From the NCBI RefSeq assembly GCF_965227505.1, contig NZ_OZ245757.1, positions 2,604,001 through 2,668,000 of the forward strand: DNA of 64,000 nucleotides. Reading direction: 5' to 3'. Numbering within the stretch: position 1 is the stretch's first letter; each line of letters begins with the position of its first letter. Made by a program: the position numbers and the translations under genes. The notes beneath the pieces are model-generated. The model made no database searches and was not told the DNA's origin. It worked only from the letters and a program-made list of their open reading frames with translations. This DNA is from Pelagibius sp965227505. Its GTDB lineage: Bacteria > Pseudomonadota > Alphaproteobacteria > Kiloniellales > Kiloniellaceae. Below, piece by piece: positions 62,372 through 64,000 of this stretch.

Positions 62372-62399
62372 ACTATAGCCGTTGTGATTAAGTGGTAAA
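62372..62399 (-). promoter_or_regulatory. Candidate fadL promoter
   Basis: TTTACC (62399-62394), a 16-bp spacer, then TATAGT (62377-62372), predicting a leader of about 35 nt. The region is AT-rich relative to its surroundings. Confidence 0.55.
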
Positions 62400-62508
62400 A
62401 TATCTGATCCACTCGTGTCACAAAAATGGCTTATGCGGCGCAGACTTGGCCTGCGGGGGCCGTGCGCCGGTTTGCTGAACAGCAATCCCGGGTTGTTGTC
62501 CGGAAGCC

Positions 62509-63621
62509 TCAGGCCGCCCTGGCATCGAGGGCGGCGAGCAGCGCCTCGCCCATCTGCGCGGTCGAGACCACGGCGGCGCCGGGCCCGGCGATATCGCCGG
62601 TGCGATGGCCGGCGGCCAGCACGTCCTGCACCCCCTTCTCGATCAGATCGGCATCCTCGGCCAGATCGAAGGAGTAGCGCAGCATCATGGCGAAGCTGAG
62701 CAGGGTGGCCAGGGGGTTGGCCTTGCCCTGGCCGGCGATGTCGGGCGCCGAGCCGTGTACCGGCTCGTAGAGCGCGGGGATGCGGCCGCTCGCATCGGCG
62801 GCGCCGAGAGAGGCGGAGGGCAGCATGCCGAGGGAGCCGGTGAGCATGGCCGCGGCGTCCGACAGCAGGTCGCCGAAGAGGTTGTCGGTGACAATGACGT
62901 CGAACTGCTTGGGCGCGCGCACCAGCTGCATGGCGCAGTTGTCGGCGTACATGTGGCTGAGCTCCACCTCCGGGAACTCCGCCTCGCGCAGCTTTGTCAC
63001 CTCCTCGCGCCACAGCACGCCGGACTCCATGACGTTCGCCTTCTCCACCGAACAGAGGCGGTTGCCGCGCTTCTTCGCGAGGTCGAAGGCGACCCGGGCG
63101 ACGCGCTGGATCTCCGGCGTGGTGTAGACCTGGGTGTTGATGCCGCGGCGGGTGCCGTCGGGCAGGGTCTCGATGCCGCGCGGCTCGCCGAAATAGACGC
63201 CGCCGGTCAGCTCCCGCACGATCATGATGTCGAGGCCGGAGACCAGCTCCGGCTTCAGGGTCGAGGCGTCGACCAGCGCATCGAAGCAGAGCGCGGGGCG
63301 CAGATTGGCGAAAAGCTCCATGTCCTTGCGCAGGCGCAGCAGGCCGCGCTCCGGCTTCAGTTCGAAGGGCACCTCGTCCCACTGCGGTCCGCCGACGGCG
63401 CCCAGCAGCACCGCATCGGCGGCCATGGCCTTGTCCACCGTGGCATCGCTGACCGGCGCGCCCTCGCCGTCGATGGCGGCCCCGCCCACCAGCGCCTCTT
63501 CGACGTCGAAGGTGACGGCGCGGCGCTTGTCCATCCAGTCGATGACCCGGCGCACCTCGCCCATCACCTCGGGACCGATGCCATCGCCCGGCAAAAACAG
63601 AAGCTTCTTGTTGGACGCCAT
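62509..63621 (-). CDS. leuB: 3-isopropylmalate dehydrogenase
   Basis: A 370-residue NAD-dependent decarboxylating dehydrogenase of leucine biosynthesis. Begins KKLLFLPGDGIGPEVM; contains LRLRKDMELFANLRPA with the substrate arginines, and NLFGDLLSDAAAMLTGSLGM; the NAD loop is HGSAPDIAGQGKANP. ATG at 63621 follows GGAGA; the open extension upstream is not real. It lies 149 bp after leuD. Confidence 0.96.
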   Translation of the reverse strand: MASNKKLLFLPGDGIGPEVMGEVRRVIDWMDKRRAVTFDVEEALVGGAAIDGEGAPVSDATVDKAMAADAVLLGAVGGPQWDEVPFELKPERGLLRLRKDMELFANLRPALCFDALVDASTLKPELVSGLDIMIVRELTGGVYFGEPRGIETLPDGTRRGINTQVYTTPEIQRVARVAFDLAKKRGNRLCSVEKANVMESGVLWREEVTKLREAEFPEVELSHMYADNCAMQLVRAPKQFDVIVTDNLFGDLLSDAAAMLTGSLGMLPSASLGAADASGRIPALYEPVHGSAPDIAGQGKANPLATLLSFAMMLRYSFDLAEDADLIEKGVQDVLAAGHRTGDIAGPGAAVVSTAQMGEALLAALDARAA

Positions 63622-63770
63622 GTCTCGCGTCTCCCCCGCAGCAGAATTCGTTTGAAGGGGCCGGCTGGCCCTCATAGGGACCGGCCGGCCTGTGTTGGAT
63701 GGTTGTCTTGCCCCTCGAGAGAGGCCGCCTTAGCACCCGCGCGCTAACGCTCCCGGACCAGACTAGAGGA

Positions 63771-64000
63771 CTAGAGCCACGGCTGGCTGCCGCTGCGCGC
63801 CTCCTCGAAGGCGGTGATCGCATCGGCCTTTTCCATGGTCAGGCCGATGTCGTCGAGCCCGTTCAGCAGGCAGTGCTTGCGAAAAGCGTCGATCTCGAAG
63901 CGGATCTTGCCGCCGTCCGGCCCTGTGATCTCCTGCTTCTCCAAATCGACGCTCACCACTGCATTGGCGCCGCGCTCAGCGTCGTCCATCAGCAGATCCA
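63771..64000 (-). CDS. leuD: 3-isopropylmalate dehydratase small subunit, partial (3' end)
   Basis: The C-terminal 76 residues of LeuD, cut by the right end of the window. The frame remains open to base 64000 (DLLMDDAERGANAVVSVDLE at the visible start). It ends with EARSGSQPWL, typical of this subunit. The remaining N-terminal part (about 125 residues) is outside. With leuB it belongs to the leucine cluster. Confidence 0.93.
   Translation of the reverse strand, partial: DLLMDDAERGANAVVSVDLEKQEITGPDGGKIRFEIDAFRKHCLLNGLDDIGLTMEKADAITAFEEARSGSQPWL

Noticed and set aside
62472..62485. ttgctgaacagcaa palindrome downstream of leuB
   Set aside because: Short dyad without T-run; too little evidence for a terminator or operator.

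Overview
This window is a piece of a GC-rich alphaproteobacterial chromosome. The layout is typical of Rhodospirillales and their relatives (Kiloniella/Pelagibius-like). The evidence is an F1 ATP synthase cluster in alphaproteobacterial order, the mdh-sucC-sucD-odhA-odhB block with zapE beside mdh, sdhCDAB close to mclA and mesaconyl-CoA hydratase, and an asd-leuB-leuD cluster. The placement is inferred from gene order and protein character, not from a database search. No rRNA, tRNA, CRISPR array, insertion sequence or prophage was found.

Left part (1-15.3 kb): atpH-atpA-atpG-atpD on the minus strand, a VOC protein, priA, then a plus-strand run of transaldolase, DUF484 and xerC. These are followed by a GNAT/MFS pair, a TM2 protein, a HAD phosphatase that looks leaderless, and a LysE exporter divergent from an AraC-type regulator that carries four tandem 12-bp repeats in its linker. 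Centre (15.3-34.3 kb): the TCA block, all minus strand (zapE, mdh, sucC, sucD, odhA, odhB, a small Smr-like protein, then lpd). Here lpd is separated from odhAB by about 6.4 kb of plus-strand accessory genes: an aldolase-like PLP enzyme, a LysE exporter, an alpha/beta hydrolase with an Asp nucleophile, and a TetR-controlled ABC efflux operon with a clear palindromic operator.

Right part (34.3-64 kb): an outer-membrane beta-barrel gene preceded by five 13-bp direct repeats, an SDR and an EamA transporter, a 52-residue secreted peptide gene, a GST, and an EctD-like dioxygenase with an SAF-domain dehydrogenase. Next come a tripartite tricarboxylate transporter with a Fur-box-like site in its divergent promoter, an SDR-membrane fusion with DUF2269, a phosphodiesterase and a PaiB protein. 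Then sdhCDAB, a 1.6-kb region without recognisable genes, mesaconyl-CoA hydratase and malyl-CoA lyase, pdxY, DUF1062, an orphan gene, a third LysE exporter, asd, a DUF962 protein, FadL, leuB and the 3' part of leuD.

Together the genes cover oxidative phosphorylation, the lower TCA cycle from 2-oxoglutarate to oxaloacetate, a branch linked to the ethylmalonyl-CoA or glyoxylate-assimilation route, and leucine/aspartate-family biosynthesis. The most unusual sequence features are many short (12-17 bp) tandem repeats at gene junctions, two copies of a palindromic intergenic repeat, an E2 subunit with two lipoyl domains and a partly duplicated binding domain, and a malate dehydrogenase with a histone-like Lys/Ala tail. 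I did not find a clearly new multigene defence or secretion system.
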